From: CAWFGW01 sp963815495
GTDB lineage: Bacteria; Bacteroidota; Bacteroidia; Cytophagales; JAAEPT01
DNA: 64,000 bases
Assembly (NCBI GenBank): GCA_963815495.1
Contig: CAWFGW010000008.1
Location: forward strand, 1-64,000
Direction: 5' to 3'
Shown: one piece after another, positions 1-8,864 of the stretch
Numbering within the stretch: the stretch's first letter is position 1
How the letters are laid out: each line of letters begins with the position of its first letter
Notes under the pieces: model-generated
Database searches by the model: none
What the model was told of the DNA's origin: nothing
What the model saw: only the letters and a program-made list of their open reading frames with translations
Made by a program: the position numbers and the translations under genes

Positions 1-1330
1 TGATGATATACTTATAGTCACCAGGTTGTATGGCTGTGAAATAATTGTCGTCTGACGTGGCAATAGTTTTATTATTTTTAATTAACTGGTATTCAAATGG
101 TGCAACTCCCCCATCAAGTTTTAAATTATTGATTTGTAAGTCATAACCTTTACCACATTCAACAAGTACTTGATCTGATTGCATGCCTAAAATTTCCAAA
201 CATGGTTTCACGGTCAAGGTAGATTGTGTTGACTCTAGGGTTAAGTCCGGAAGCGCACCATTGGTGATCTCCACGCGATATACACCTGCATCAGCAAATT
301 TCAAGTCGTTAAACATGATAGTTGGCGTAGAAGTTTGATCGATTAATTTCTCGTCTTTATACCATCGGTATTGATTGGTAGTCAGAGAACTATCTATATT
401 AAGCAACATTATAAAATCATCGTTCAAACGTTTGTCATAGTCAGATAAAGTGACTTGTTTTTGTGGGTTATATCTTAAAAATCGAAAATTATCAAGCACC
501 TGAAGTGGTAAAATATCTTCAAACGTTAGATAATTGTTTGAAAAGTTAACGAAGGATAAATTGGGTTTATTCAACAGGTAAGGCAATTCACTAAGGTCAT
601 TTTGAAATACTTGAAACGTAGTTAGTTTCGTATTGGAATCGAGCACTGATAAATCCGTAATTTTGTTTTGCCAGGCATATAAAACAGACAGGTCTTTAAG
701 TTGAGAAAGCCCATTAATGGTGTCTTTGATATTGGATTGGTGAATGTGTAACTCCATTAAATTAATCAATGGAGAAAAATCAGGAGCAATTTCCAGTGGG
801 TTGTTACCAGCTACAAGAAACAACAACGATGAATTATCTGAGAAATCGGGCAGTGCTTTCAACTGATTGTCATTACAGAACAAACTACGCAAATTGGTCA
901 TGTTGCTTAAATCAGGTAACTGTGTTAGCTGATTGTTATGAACTTGCAGGTCAAAAACTTTGGTTAAAGCTGATAAGTCTGGGAGTTCGATCAATTGATT
1001 AGCATTTAAGTAAACACGCTCTAACTTTGTTAAAGAGGCTAATTCTGGAATCTGCGTTAGTTGGTTGTTACGTGCAGCTAAACCATTGGTGTTGGTGAAG
1101 TATTGGAGTCCTTCTAAATTGGCAATATTGGCATTGTCCAGCTCGAGTCCTTCTGTGATGGTAGCTGCAGCAGCAATATTTAATTGATTCCCGAACATGA
1201 CCTGTGGATACTTCATCTGCAAAATTTTTCTGAAGTTAGAATCCGGAATTGATACTGTTTGCCCACTACTTTTGTAAGCAACCAAAAGCACTAGAAATAA
1301 TAGAGTGATATGTAAAAACTGCTTTTTCAT
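1..1330 (-). CDS. Secreted leucine-rich-repeat protein with Ig-like and SprB-like domains (3' end outside window)
   Basis: Starts at ATG 1330 and stays open to the window edge, giving 443 residues without a stop. A signal peptide (MKKQFLHITLLFLVLLVAYKS, then SSGQ) is followed from about residue 70 to 270 by leucine-rich repeats of the form LxxLxxLxxNxLxxLPDLS. An Ig-like stretch follows (about 320-380, containing QYRWYKDEKL and DAGVYRVEI), then a SprB-like repeat with GGVAPFEYQL just before the edge. The full-length paralogue at 37313-38926 has the same order and ends in a gliding-motility-associated CHU_C domain, so the missing part probably encodes one. It starts 2 nt after the stop of the anti-sigma-like gene, so it is the third gene of a sigma / anti-sigma / LRR operon. 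Probably a T9SS-exported surface protein; its ligand is unknown. Confidence 0.85.
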   Translation of the reverse strand, partial: MKKQFLHITLLFLVLLVAYKSSGQTVSIPDSNFRKILQMKYPQVMFGNQLNIAAAATITEGLELDNANIANLEGLQYFTNTNGLAARNNQLTQIPELASLTKLERVYLNANQLIELPDLSALTKVFDLQVHNNQLTQLPDLSNMTNLRSLFCNDNQLKALPDFSDNSSLLFLVAGNNPLEIAPDFSPLINLMELHIHQSNIKDTINGLSQLKDLSVLYAWQNKITDLSVLDSNTKLTTFQVFQNDLSELPYLLNKPNLSFVNFSNNYLTFEDILPLQVLDNFRFLRYNPQKQVTLSDYDKRLNDDFIMLLNIDSSLTTNQYRWYKDEKLIDQTSTPTIMFNDLKFADAGVYRVEITNGALPDLTLESTQSTLTVKPCLEILGMQSDQVLVECGKGYDLQINNLKLDGGVAPFEYQLIKNNKTIATSDDNYFTAIQPGDYKYII

Positions 1331-1332
1331 TG

Positions 1333-2463
1333 TTACTTTAAGACACTAGCTTGGATGCTTGACTTCTCTCCTTTTTCATTGATTAAAACACAAACATACG
1401 TTCCTGTGCTGACAATTGCGCCATCTTTCGATTGACCATTCCAGGTAATTGCTTGTCCAGGTTCAAAATTGTTTTCAAAGATAAGAACTCCTAAGCGACT
1501 AAAAACCTGTAAATGGATGTTATTCTGATTTGTGGGATGTAACATCGCCACTTCGCCATAGTTCGGGTTAAAGCTGACGCTTTCAGGCAAACACGTTTTT
1601 TCTTGAATCAAGGTTGTTTTTTTAGTCGTGCATCCTGACTGATCCTGCAGGGTAATGGTGTACTCTCCTGCCGCTAACTGGTGGAAGGTCCCTCCTACAC
1701 TTTTCACCCCTAACTCTTTGATTGTAAACAATAAGGGCTCTTTTGCGCCTGTCACTGAGCTCATTAATACCTGGATAGCACCATCTTCATTATCTTGACA
1801 ACTAGCCGTGGTTTTCACCTCAAAGTGGATATCACAAATCGCTGTGACCGCTTTGGTTGGTTGTTGTTCCGTAGGTTTTGCTATAGGTTCTGAAGGTGTA
1901 ACCGCTTTCACTACGGGAACCGTTGTTGGTTCAACTGTTGGTTTATTAACCACACCCGGAGCAGAATCCACTACTAGTAGCGTTTTTTCAGCTACTGATG
2001 GCGTAGGAACTTGCGTTGTTATGGATGGTTTTGTCACTTCAACGGGTTCATTTTCAACTTCTGATGTTGAATTGTCATCATCATTTGCTATTGAAACAGC
2101 GGCACGATCAGGAGTAATAATTGGAGGTTTAATTTCTTGTGGCGGTTGTGCAGGTGGTTCACCGCTGTTCCATAATACAGTAGTAAGCAAGGCGCCCACC
2201 ATAAGAACACCAACTGCAACACCTACTTTAATGTTGGTTTTTCTGCTTTGTTCTATTTTTGATAAATCAGCACTCATTTGCTGTCTAACATCAGCCAGGG
2301 CATTACCAAAAATTACCTCGTTAACCATTGCATCGGCCTCTACAGCTTCCGCAAAGTCTGGCTCGTTGGCTAACTTCCATTCGGCGACGGCTAAATCCTC
2401 AGGTGATAAGGTACCCAGGTTATAGCCTTGAATTAATTCCTCTATGGTTAGGTTTGATTTCAA
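1333..2463 (-). CDS. Single-span anti-sigma-like protein with periplasmic SprB-like and CHU_C-like domains
   Basis: 376 residues. The N-terminal 75 residues are soluble and acidic with an anti-sigma-like look (IEELIQGYNLGTLSPEDLAVAEWKL begins at residue 7). One membrane span lies at about 77-98. A Pro/Thr/Glu-rich linker runs 100-208. A SprB-like domain (210-291) has Cys at 210, 222, 278 and 291. A domain resembling the gliding-motility-associated C-terminus (293-376) carries FNPNYGE, VFSRLGVLIFE, WNGQSKDG and TGTYVCVL. The start is TTG 2463, overlapping the TGA of the sigma gene, which implies translational coupling. I infer a cytoplasmic sigma-binding part and a periplasmic sensor that imitates an exported T9SS substrate tail. 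The anti-sigma role rests on position and topology rather than a recognised motif. Confidence 0.75.
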   Translation of the reverse strand: MKSNLTIEELIQGYNLGTLSPEDLAVAEWKLANEPDFAEAVEADAMVNEVIFGNALADVRQQMSADLSKIEQSRKTNIKVGVAVGVLMVGALLTTVLWNSGEPPAQPPQEIKPPIITPDRAAVSIANDDDNSTSEVENEPVEVTKPSITTQVPTPSVAEKTLLVVDSAPGVVNKPTVEPTTVPVVKAVTPSEPIAKPTEQQPTKAVTAICDIHFEVKTTASCQDNEDGAIQVLMSSVTGAKEPLLFTIKELGVKSVGGTFHQLAAGEYTITLQDQSGCTTKKTTLIQEKTCLPESVSFNPNYGEVAMLHPTNQNNIHLQVFSRLGVLIFENNFEPGQAITWNGQSKDGAIVSTGTYVCVLINEKGEKSSIQASVLK

Positions 2464-3035
2464 TATTTTAAGGAGCTTGTTAAACCTTTATTTTCTTCAA
2501 TCAGCTTTGCTAAAGCTTGTTTGCATCTATAATTAGTGGCTTTTGCAACATTTTCATTACTCATGCCCATTTTATCACTAATTTCTTTCATGCTCAATTT
2601 TTCATAAATGGAATAATGTAATAGTGCTTTACATCGGGGTGTTTGCATGTTAAACAACGTTTGAAAAGCGGTTAACTTTTCTTGTGACATCATACTTTTT
2701 AGATGGTCACTGTAATCGGTGTGGTCATAACTTTCAGAGAAATCGGTTATTTCTCGTTTTTTATCTTTTCGGATTTTATCCACCCACAAATTTTTTGCAA
2801 CAACATACAAAAACCCATTTAAATCTTTGCTTCTATCATACTTTCCTTTCTTGATAAGATTGAAAAGTGCGATGACAGCATCTTGAAACACATCATTCGC
2901 ATCATCTCTTGAGCCATTATTTTTTAGAATATAATTTCGTACTTTTTTTAAAGGCTCACCATATAAGTGTTTTAATGCAGAAGAATTATCTCCCTTTTCA
3001 ATACTATCGACTATTTTCAAATCAATTTTATCCAT
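2460..3035 (-). CDS. ECF-type RNA polymerase sigma factor
   Basis: 191 residues from ATG 3035. Region 2 is visible as DANDVFQDAVIALFNLI followed by LNGFLYVVAKNLWVDKIRK. Region 4 is the C-terminal helix-turn-helix around YEKLSMKEISDKMGMSNENVAKATNYRCKQAL. Size and layout fit a sigma-70 family ECF factor. It overlaps the downstream anti-sigma-like gene by 4 nt and is divergent from a PorP/SprF gene 125 nt away. The paralogue at 35636-36223 has the same FQDA and MGMS positions. Probably held by the adjacent membrane protein and released by a surface signal; target promoters are unknown. Confidence 0.9.
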   Translation of the reverse strand: MDKIDLKIVDSIEKGDNSSALKHLYGEPLKKVRNYILKNNGSRDDANDVFQDAVIALFNLIKKGKYDRSKDLNGFLYVVAKNLWVDKIRKDKKREITDFSESYDHTDYSDHLKSMMSQEKLTAFQTLFNMQTPRCKALLHYSIYEKLSMKEISDKMGMSNENVAKATNYRCKQALAKLIEENKGLTSSLKY

Positions 3036-3160
3036 GCATACAAATTCTACGATTTGATATATAAAAAGTAAACAGTAGTTTCAATATTCTTATTTGAAAA
3101 ATTATAGAGCTCAACTACCATATCGTCCATTTCATTTATCAAAAGAGATACTCCATTTTT

Positions 3161-4003
3161 GTGGTGATTTTCATCACCTGTTTCAATAATGCCTTTTGTC
3201 AAGATAATGTAATTAACTATTTCGACCAATTTACTCAGAATTATAATTTGATTAACCCTGCAGCAAAAGATACTTCTGCAAATGTGATCGGACAACTGGG
3301 TAACAAAACACAAACAGGATTATTTAAGGGAGTCAGCTATTTTTATGCTGATGGGGACGTGAAGGCTCAGCGAGCCTCAGGCAATGGTTTTCATTTTTTT
3401 GGTTTTCAATTCATCAATAACCGGGAAGGATCGTTTATTCGAAGAAACCGCGTGTATGGCCGTTATGCCTGGTACCAACAACTGAATAGAAATACAGCTT
3501 TAACTGCGGGGGTTAGCTTGGGAGCTGTAAACTATGCCTTCCAAAACTCACAAGGCGGTGTTGGTGGATCAGACTTCGCTCCCGATGGTAATATTGGTGT
3601 AGAAATTTCATATAACAACTTAGTAGTAGGCGCATCCTATCAACAGTTTTTAAACTCAAACATTCGACCAGTGGATGAAACCATCCCTCTTAAACAATAT
3701 TATAACCTGTATGGTCATTATCGCTTTGTCATCACTGACGCATTTAACATTCAATTACATTCATTTCTTCAATTGGGCGCCTATCGCACTAATTTTTCAC
3801 TCTCCCCTATTTTTGAAGTTGATGGTCATTTTGATTTGGGATTGAATTACAGACACCAGAACGGATTAGTATTTTTGGTTGGAGTAAAAGATTTTGAAAT
3901 TATTGACTCGTTTTTATCTCTCTATGTCTCATACAAAATCCCTACGTATCGCATTGCTGTGCCAGACAATGCTATCGAACTATATCTTAGTTTTAAAAAA
4001 TAG
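3161..4003 (+). CDS. PorP/SprF-family outer-membrane protein
   Basis: About 280 residues with the family pattern: a short N-terminus ending in the INPAAKD-type motif (normally NPA), then alternating beta strands and a C-terminal hydrophobic strand. PorP/SprF proteins bind or anchor type B T9SS substrates at the outer membrane. The first canonical start is GTG 3161, but that cuts into the signal peptide. The frame is open back to 3098 and adds a basic n-region (IYQKRYSIFVVIFITCF, ending NAFCQ) that has no ATG, GTG or TTG. A non-canonical start such as ATT 3134, or a mutated start, is therefore likely. Divergent from the sigma operon. The paralogue is at 34679-35548. Confidence 0.8.
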   Translation: MVIFITCFNNAFCQDNVINYFDQFTQNYNLINPAAKDTSANVIGQLGNKTQTGLFKGVSYFYADGDVKAQRASGNGFHFFGFQFINNREGSFIRRNRVYGRYAWYQQLNRNTALTAGVSLGAVNYAFQNSQGGVGGSDFAPDGNIGVEISYNNLVVGASYQQFLNSNIRPVDETIPLKQYYNLYGHYRFVITDAFNIQLHSFLQLGAYRTNFSLSPIFEVDGHFDLGLNYRHQNGLVFLVGVKDFEIIDSFLSLYVSYKIPTYRIAVPDNAIELYLSFKK

Positions 4004-4103
4004 TGTGAATAGTATTTAGTGGATGTTTACTTTTGAATTTTGAGACCGTAGTCTTTTTTAAATACTTTATTTAAAAACAAACAACTTATCTAACTCATCT
4101 AAT

Positions 4104-6083
4104 ATGAAAAAAAGACTACAACGACTTAGTTATATATTGGTATTTATGACACTCATCAATTATACCTCATTTGCACAATTGGCCGAGTGTAAACAAAAGT
4201 ATTTGGGTAACATCGTTGCTGGATATGTGCCAGGTCATTATACCCAATATTGGAATGCGGTAACCGCTGAAAACGGGGCTAAATGGGGTTCTATTGAACG
4301 AAATAGAGGACAATTCAATTGGACCGATGCTGACCGGGCTTATAAATTAGCCAAAGATAATGGCTTCGAATACCGGTATCATGCCATTGCCTGGGGGTCA
4401 CAATATCCTACATGGTTTGAAGGATTAAGTGAAGCGGATAGTAAAGCCGAATTAAATGAGTATATGGCTGCAATGGCTGCTAGATACCCTGACATTGACC
4501 AAATTGATGTTTTAAATGAGAACATTCGAACCCATGCTCCAGGTACACCCTTTTTTAGAAACCAATTAGGTGGTGCTGGTTCCACGGGTTATGACTGGAT
4601 TGTCTGGCTATTTGAACGAGCACGTTTTTACTTTCCCAACGCAAAATTGATTATTAACGATTATGGTTTGGTAAACGACCAAAGTGCTATTCGTGAGCAG
4701 ATGGCTGTAATTGCAGTGTTAAAAGCCCGAGGACTTGTTGATGGTTTTGGTACTCAGTCACATGAGTTTAATATCAACAACCTTACTGCAGCACAATTGA
4801 AGTCAAGTTTAGATTTAATGGCAACAACAGGTATCCCGATATACGTTACCGAGTTGGATATTTCAGGTAATGATCAACAACAATTGGAACGTTATCAACG
4901 GTTGTTCCCTGTTTATTGGAACCATCCCGATGTAGCTGGTATTACGCTTTGGGGAACAGTAATTAATGAAACATGGAAAGATAATACGGGATTAATTAGT
5001 CGTGATGGGAACACAAAACGTCCTGCTTTTAACTGGTTAGTTGAGTTCATGAACTCGCAACCTGACGTTTGTAATACAGGAGCACCAACAATTACTATTA
5101 CCTCACCTGATGACAATTCAAGTTATGAATCACCGGCAAATGTTACCCTAACTGCTGATGCTTCCGATTCAGACGGACAAGTGGTGAGTGTTTCTTTTTT
5201 TGATGGTGAAGAACTGATAGGCACTGATAATAGCAGTCCTTTTTCAGTAGATTGGGTAACTGCAGCGACTGGAAGCCATATCATTACAGCTGTGGCAACA
5301 GATAATGAAGGAAACATGGGTGAAGATGAAATCACCCTGCAAATCAATGTACCTCAAGGTCCTTATGGCAACACACCCCACCCTATTCCTGGTATTATTC
5401 AGTTTGAAGAGTATGATGTCGGAGGAAACGGTTTAGCCTATTTTGATGACAGTCCTGGTAGTGAAGTTAGCCCTGTGGTCAACTTTAGAACAGACGAGGA
5501 TGTAGACATTGAAAGTTCTACTGACACAGGTGGTGGATATAACATTGGTTGGGCTACAGCAGGTGAATGGTTAGAATACACAGTAAATGTGTCCAATAGT
5601 GGGCTGTATGATATTGAATTACGTGTAGCTTGCGAAGGAGCTGGTCGTACCATATCCTTAGAAATGGATGGTGAAGTGATTGCTCAGGATGTCGCAATCC
5701 CTAACACTGGTGGGTGGCAAACCTGGCAGACGGTTACAGTGAACGATGTTGAACTTTCTGCTGGTGAGCAAATCATGCGCATGACGATTGGTGAAACCGA
5801 CTATGTGAACTTAAATTATGTTGAGTTTATTGATTTAGTAACAGGTCAGGGTCATGTCGAAAATTCAGCACTTCAGTACTACCCTAACCCATTTTCCGAA
5901 TCGATTACGTTAGAGGTGGCGAATGAGTCCTATTACTCCATTATCAATTTAACAGGAAACATCGTTGAAGAAGGCGTGGTGCAAAATTCAAGACAATTGG
6001 GTAATGAATTGGATCCTGGATTTTATATCCTCTCCATACAATCCGGTGCTGATTTTAAAAGCTATCATATCACGAAACAATAA
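4104..6083 (+). CDS. GH10 endo-beta-1,4-xylanase with Ig-like, CBM6 and T9SS domains
   Basis: 659 residues with a signal peptide ending at about residue 24 (TSFAQ). The GH10 barrel covers about 30-325. The acid/base Glu is E139 in DVLNENI and the nucleophile is E250 in YVTELDI, both at the usual GH10 positions. A bacterial Ig-like domain (about 330-415, starting PTITITSPDD) is followed by a CBM6 (about 420-575, containing TAGEWLEYTVNV and NLNYVEF) and a type A T9SS sorting domain starting YYPNPFSES. It hydrolyses xylan outside the cell. The Ig and CBM6 modules closely resemble those of the GH30 at 59670-62462. Followed by a clear terminator, so probably monocistronic. Confidence 0.95.
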   Translation: MKKRLQRLSYILVFMTLINYTSFAQLAECKQKYLGNIVAGYVPGHYTQYWNAVTAENGAKWGSIERNRGQFNWTDADRAYKLAKDNGFEYRYHAIAWGSQYPTWFEGLSEADSKAELNEYMAAMAARYPDIDQIDVLNENIRTHAPGTPFFRNQLGGAGSTGYDWIVWLFERARFYFPNAKLIINDYGLVNDQSAIREQMAVIAVLKARGLVDGFGTQSHEFNINNLTAAQLKSSLDLMATTGIPIYVTELDISGNDQQQLERYQRLFPVYWNHPDVAGITLWGTVINETWKDNTGLISRDGNTKRPAFNWLVEFMNSQPDVCNTGAPTITITSPDDNSSYESPANVTLTADASDSDGQVVSVSFFDGEELIGTDNSSPFSVDWVTAATGSHIITAVATDNEGNMGEDEITLQINVPQGPYGNTPHPIPGIIQFEEYDVGGNGLAYFDDSPGSEVSPVVNFRTDEDVDIESSTDTGGGYNIGWATAGEWLEYTVNVSNSGLYDIELRVACEGAGRTISLEMDGEVIAQDVAIPNTGGWQTWQTVTVNDVELSAGEQIMRMTIGETDYVNLNYVEFIDLVTGQGHVENSALQYYPNPFSESITLEVANESYYSIINLTGNIVEEGVVQNSRQLGNELDPGFYILSIQSGADFKSYHITKQ

Positions 6084-6117
6084 CTTTCAAAGTTCTTATA
6101 TGCTTTATTAAAACAAT

Positions 6118-6153
6118 AAACCTTTAGTTCTGAAAAAGAGCTAAAGGTTTTTT
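6118..6153 (+). terminator. Rho-independent terminator after the GH10 gene
   Basis: A 10-bp stem (AAACCTTTAG with CTAAAGGTTT), extendable by three pairs including a G-T, is followed by a T run. It starts 34 nt after the GH10 stop codon. Confidence 0.85.
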
Positions 6154-6281
6154 TATGGAATTTATGTCTGATTTCTTTCTCTATTTTAATTATATCTACG
6201 ATTTTGTCCTAAATTTTTAAATTAAGTTACTTACCCGTTTTTCAACTGTTTTGAGAGAGGAAAATTAATATTGTAAGAAAG

Positions 6282-8507
6282 ATGAAATACTTAATCCCCT
6301 TGTTGTTGATCTCCCTACTAAAAGCTGAACTCGGAGCGCAAACACTTAAAGGAAAAGTTACTGACAAAAATAACTTACCCTTATTTGGTGTAAATGTCAG
6401 TTTAAAACAATCCGAATACCATGCGCACACCAACGAGCAGGGCAAGTTTGAGCTTCGCCTTGCTACCACTGATGACACCCTGATGGTGGAGCATTTCGGC
6501 TACAAAACCCGAGAAATAAGTCTTTCATCCCTTTCTCTCAGCGACTCATTGGTTTTTCAACTACAGGAAACTGTATTCGAATTATCGGAAATTGTTATTG
6601 ATAAAAACATCAAAGCCCTTAGTGTCACCTCGGAAATCGATGTACAAACTAACCCTGTCAGTTCATCGCAGGAGTTGTTAAGGACTGTTCCTGGTTTAAT
6701 CATCGGTCAGCATGCCGGTGGTGGTAAAGCAGAACAACTTTTTCTTCGGGGATTTGATATTGACCACGGCACCGACATCAACATTACAGTCGATAATATG
6801 CCTGTAAACATGGTGTCACATGCGCACGGACAAGGTTATGCCGACATGCACTTTATTATTCCTGAAACGATTGAAAAGATTGATTTTGGAAAAGGAAGCT
6901 ACTATGCGGATAAAGGAAACTTTACTACTGCGGGTTATGTCGGTTTTCAAACGAAAACACATTTGGACAACAACCTTTCAAGTGTTGAGATCGGTCAATT
7001 TAACACGCAACGTGTGCTTTCCCTTTTTGAAGTCGTAGACAACCACAACGAATATGCCTATGCGGCCATCGACTATAATTCATCGAACGGCTGGTTTGAC
7101 TCCCCTCAAAATTTTCACCGCCTGAACTTATTTTCTAAATACAGCATCCAATCAGAAGGTGGTAGCCGCACCAACATCACCGCTTCGCACTTTACCAGTA
7201 GCTGGGATGCATCAGGACAAATTCCAGTGCGTGCGGTTAACAGTGGTCTCATTACCCGCTTTGGTGCAATTGATGATACCGAAGGTGGCAACACCTCCCG
7301 AACCAACCTCACTGTGAACACCACTAAAATCATTGGTCAGGAAACCCAGTTGACTAACTTCATTTATTATTCACATTATGACTTTGAGCTCTATTCCAAC
7401 TTCACATTTTTTGCCAGGGATTCCGTGAATGGGGATCAAATTCGGCAGAAAGAAAACCGTCACCTATTTGGTGGAGAAAGCCAATTGCAACACACCTATC
7501 ACTTTACACCATTTGATTTAAAACTCACGGGTGCTGCTGGTTTTCGCTACGACCAGATCAACGATATTGAGTTGTCATACACCAAAAACCGAGTGACTAC
7601 CCTTGAACAGGTGCAATTAGGTGATATCTCCGAAACAAATGCCTATAGCTATTTCAATGCGGACTTCGATTTCGGTAAGTGGTTGATTAATCCCGCTGTT
7701 CGCCTCGATTATTTTAACTTCAACTACACCAACAAGCTCGACTCCAGTTACAATTCCCCGTCCTCACAAGTAGTAACGGCTAGTCCCAAATTCAACATCG
7801 TCTATCAAGCATCTCCCAAATTTCAAGCTTATCTAAAAAACGGGATTGGATTTCATAGCAATGACTCGCGGGTAGTCGTGCAACAAGGGGCAAATAAGAC
7901 ACTTCCTTTAGCTTATTCGTCTGACCTGGGTGTGATTTTAAAACCGGCCTCTCCCCTCTTAATCCATGCTGCGTTGTGGCACTTATACTTGGAACAAGAA
8001 TTTGTATATGTCGGTGATGAAGGTATTGTAGAGCCCAGTGGTCGTACCCAACGCTATGGTGTAGACGTTGGCTTTCGGTATGAACTTATCAAAGGATTAT
8101 TTGTCTTTAGTGATGTAAGTTTAGCCCATGCACGGGCAATGGATGAACCCGAAGGCAGTAACTACATTCCCCTTGCCCCACCGATGACAGTGAGCGGTGG
8201 GGTGACCTACAAACATGCTTCAGGGCTATCGGGGAGTGTGCGGTTCCGAGGAATTTCTGACCGACCAGCCAATGAAGATAACTCGTTGGTGGCAGCAGGT
8301 TATTTTGTGACTGACTTCAATGTGAACTACACCCTTAACCATTGGCAGTTGGGGATCGTCATTCAAAATGTGTTCAATACCGAATGGAAAGAAACCCAGT
8401 TTGCCACCGAATCACGCTTAGTAAATGAAGCTGTGTCTACCGATGAAATCCATTTCACCCCAGGTATTCCTTTTGCCCTACGCGGGAAATTAACATATCG
8501 GTTTTAG
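6282..8507 (+). CDS. TonB-dependent outer-membrane receptor with N-terminal carboxypeptidase-like domain
   Basis: 741 residues. A signal peptide ends near AELGAQ. A CarboxypepD_reg-like domain follows (about 20-100, LKGKVTDKNNLPLFGVNV), then a plug domain (about 115-230, ELLRTVPGLIIGQ and LFLRGFDIDHGTDINITVDN), then a beta-barrel ending in the aromatic LTYRF. The plug carries a His-rich stretch, NMVSHAHGQGYADMHFI, which may touch a metal or metal complex. There is no SusD partner and the gene is not flanked by uptake enzymes, so it is not a SusC. Energised import across the outer membrane is the family function; the substrate is unknown. GC is visibly higher than in the accessory DNA after it. 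Confidence 0.9.
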   Translation: MKYLIPLLLISLLKAELGAQTLKGKVTDKNNLPLFGVNVSLKQSEYHAHTNEQGKFELRLATTDDTLMVEHFGYKTREISLSSLSLSDSLVFQLQETVFELSEIVIDKNIKALSVTSEIDVQTNPVSSSQELLRTVPGLIIGQHAGGGKAEQLFLRGFDIDHGTDINITVDNMPVNMVSHAHGQGYADMHFIIPETIEKIDFGKGSYYADKGNFTTAGYVGFQTKTHLDNNLSSVEIGQFNTQRVLSLFEVVDNHNEYAYAAIDYNSSNGWFDSPQNFHRLNLFSKYSIQSEGGSRTNITASHFTSSWDASGQIPVRAVNSGLITRFGAIDDTEGGNTSRTNLTVNTTKIIGQETQLTNFIYYSHYDFELYSNFTFFARDSVNGDQIRQKENRHLFGGESQLQHTYHFTPFDLKLTGAAGFRYDQINDIELSYTKNRVTTLEQVQLGDISETNAYSYFNADFDFGKWLINPAVRLDYFNFNYTNKLDSSYNSPSSQVVTASPKFNIVYQASPKFQAYLKNGIGFHSNDSRVVVQQGANKTLPLAYSSDLGVILKPASPLLIHAALWHLYLEQEFVYVGDEGIVEPSGRTQRYGVDVGFRYELIKGLFVFSDVSLAHARAMDEPEGSNYIPLAPPMTVSGGVTYKHASGLSGSVRFRGISDRPANEDNSLVAAGYFVTDFNVNYTLNHWQLGIVIQNVFNTEWKETQFATESRLVNEAVSTDEIHFTPGIPFALRGKLTYRF

Positions 8508-8527
8508 GTAAATCCCCTAATTTTTGT

Positions 8528-8565
8528 ATCCGATTGTAAACGTTTACTTCCGTTTACAATCGGAT
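8528..8565. repeat. Perfect 15-bp inverted repeat
   Basis: ATCCGATTGTAAACG and its exact complement are separated by 8 nt. It starts 21 nt after the TonB receptor stop, so it may terminate that transcript, but no T run follows. It is the first of three hairpins before the next gene. Confidence 0.75.
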
Positions 8566-8640
8566 AAACTGTGATTAAATAAAATATGACGGCTTTTTGA
8601 TGAATTTTTTGTTAGATTTAGAGCGTAATATATAAGCTGT

Positions 8641-8726
8641 ATATGCACACCAGTGTGCATATCCAACTGTTGGGCAACATTCCCGAGATTCGGACTGAAA
8701 ATTCTTGGAAAAAAGCAAGAATTTTC
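8641..8726. repeat. Two hairpins preceding the glycosylase-like gene, with a GTTGGGC core-like motif
   Basis: ATATGCACAC and GTGTGCATAT form a 10-bp stem with a 2-nt loop at 8641-8662. GAAAATTCTTG and CAAGAATTTTC form an 11-bp stem at 8697-8726. Between them is TGTTGGGCAAC (about 8669-8679), echoed by the GTTGCCCAAC that opens the palindromic element after the gene. It may be the left boundary of a cassette. Confidence 0.6.
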
Positions 8727-8864
8727 ACATTTCCAAATTGATTTCAGAAGCTAACGTAGAATAGAAACTGATGTGGATTACATTAAATTTGACGTAAAAA
8801 CACCATATTTAACTAACTCATAACCAATGACTAACTTTACGCTAGTCAGTATTCAAAAATCCAA

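Noticed and set aside
1808..2425. 205-codon plus-strand frame opposite the anti-sigma-like gene
   Set aside because: It mirrors the Pro/Thr/Glu-rich linker and reads as low-complexity Thr/Gly/Ser. The minus-strand gene has coupled neighbours and clear domains.
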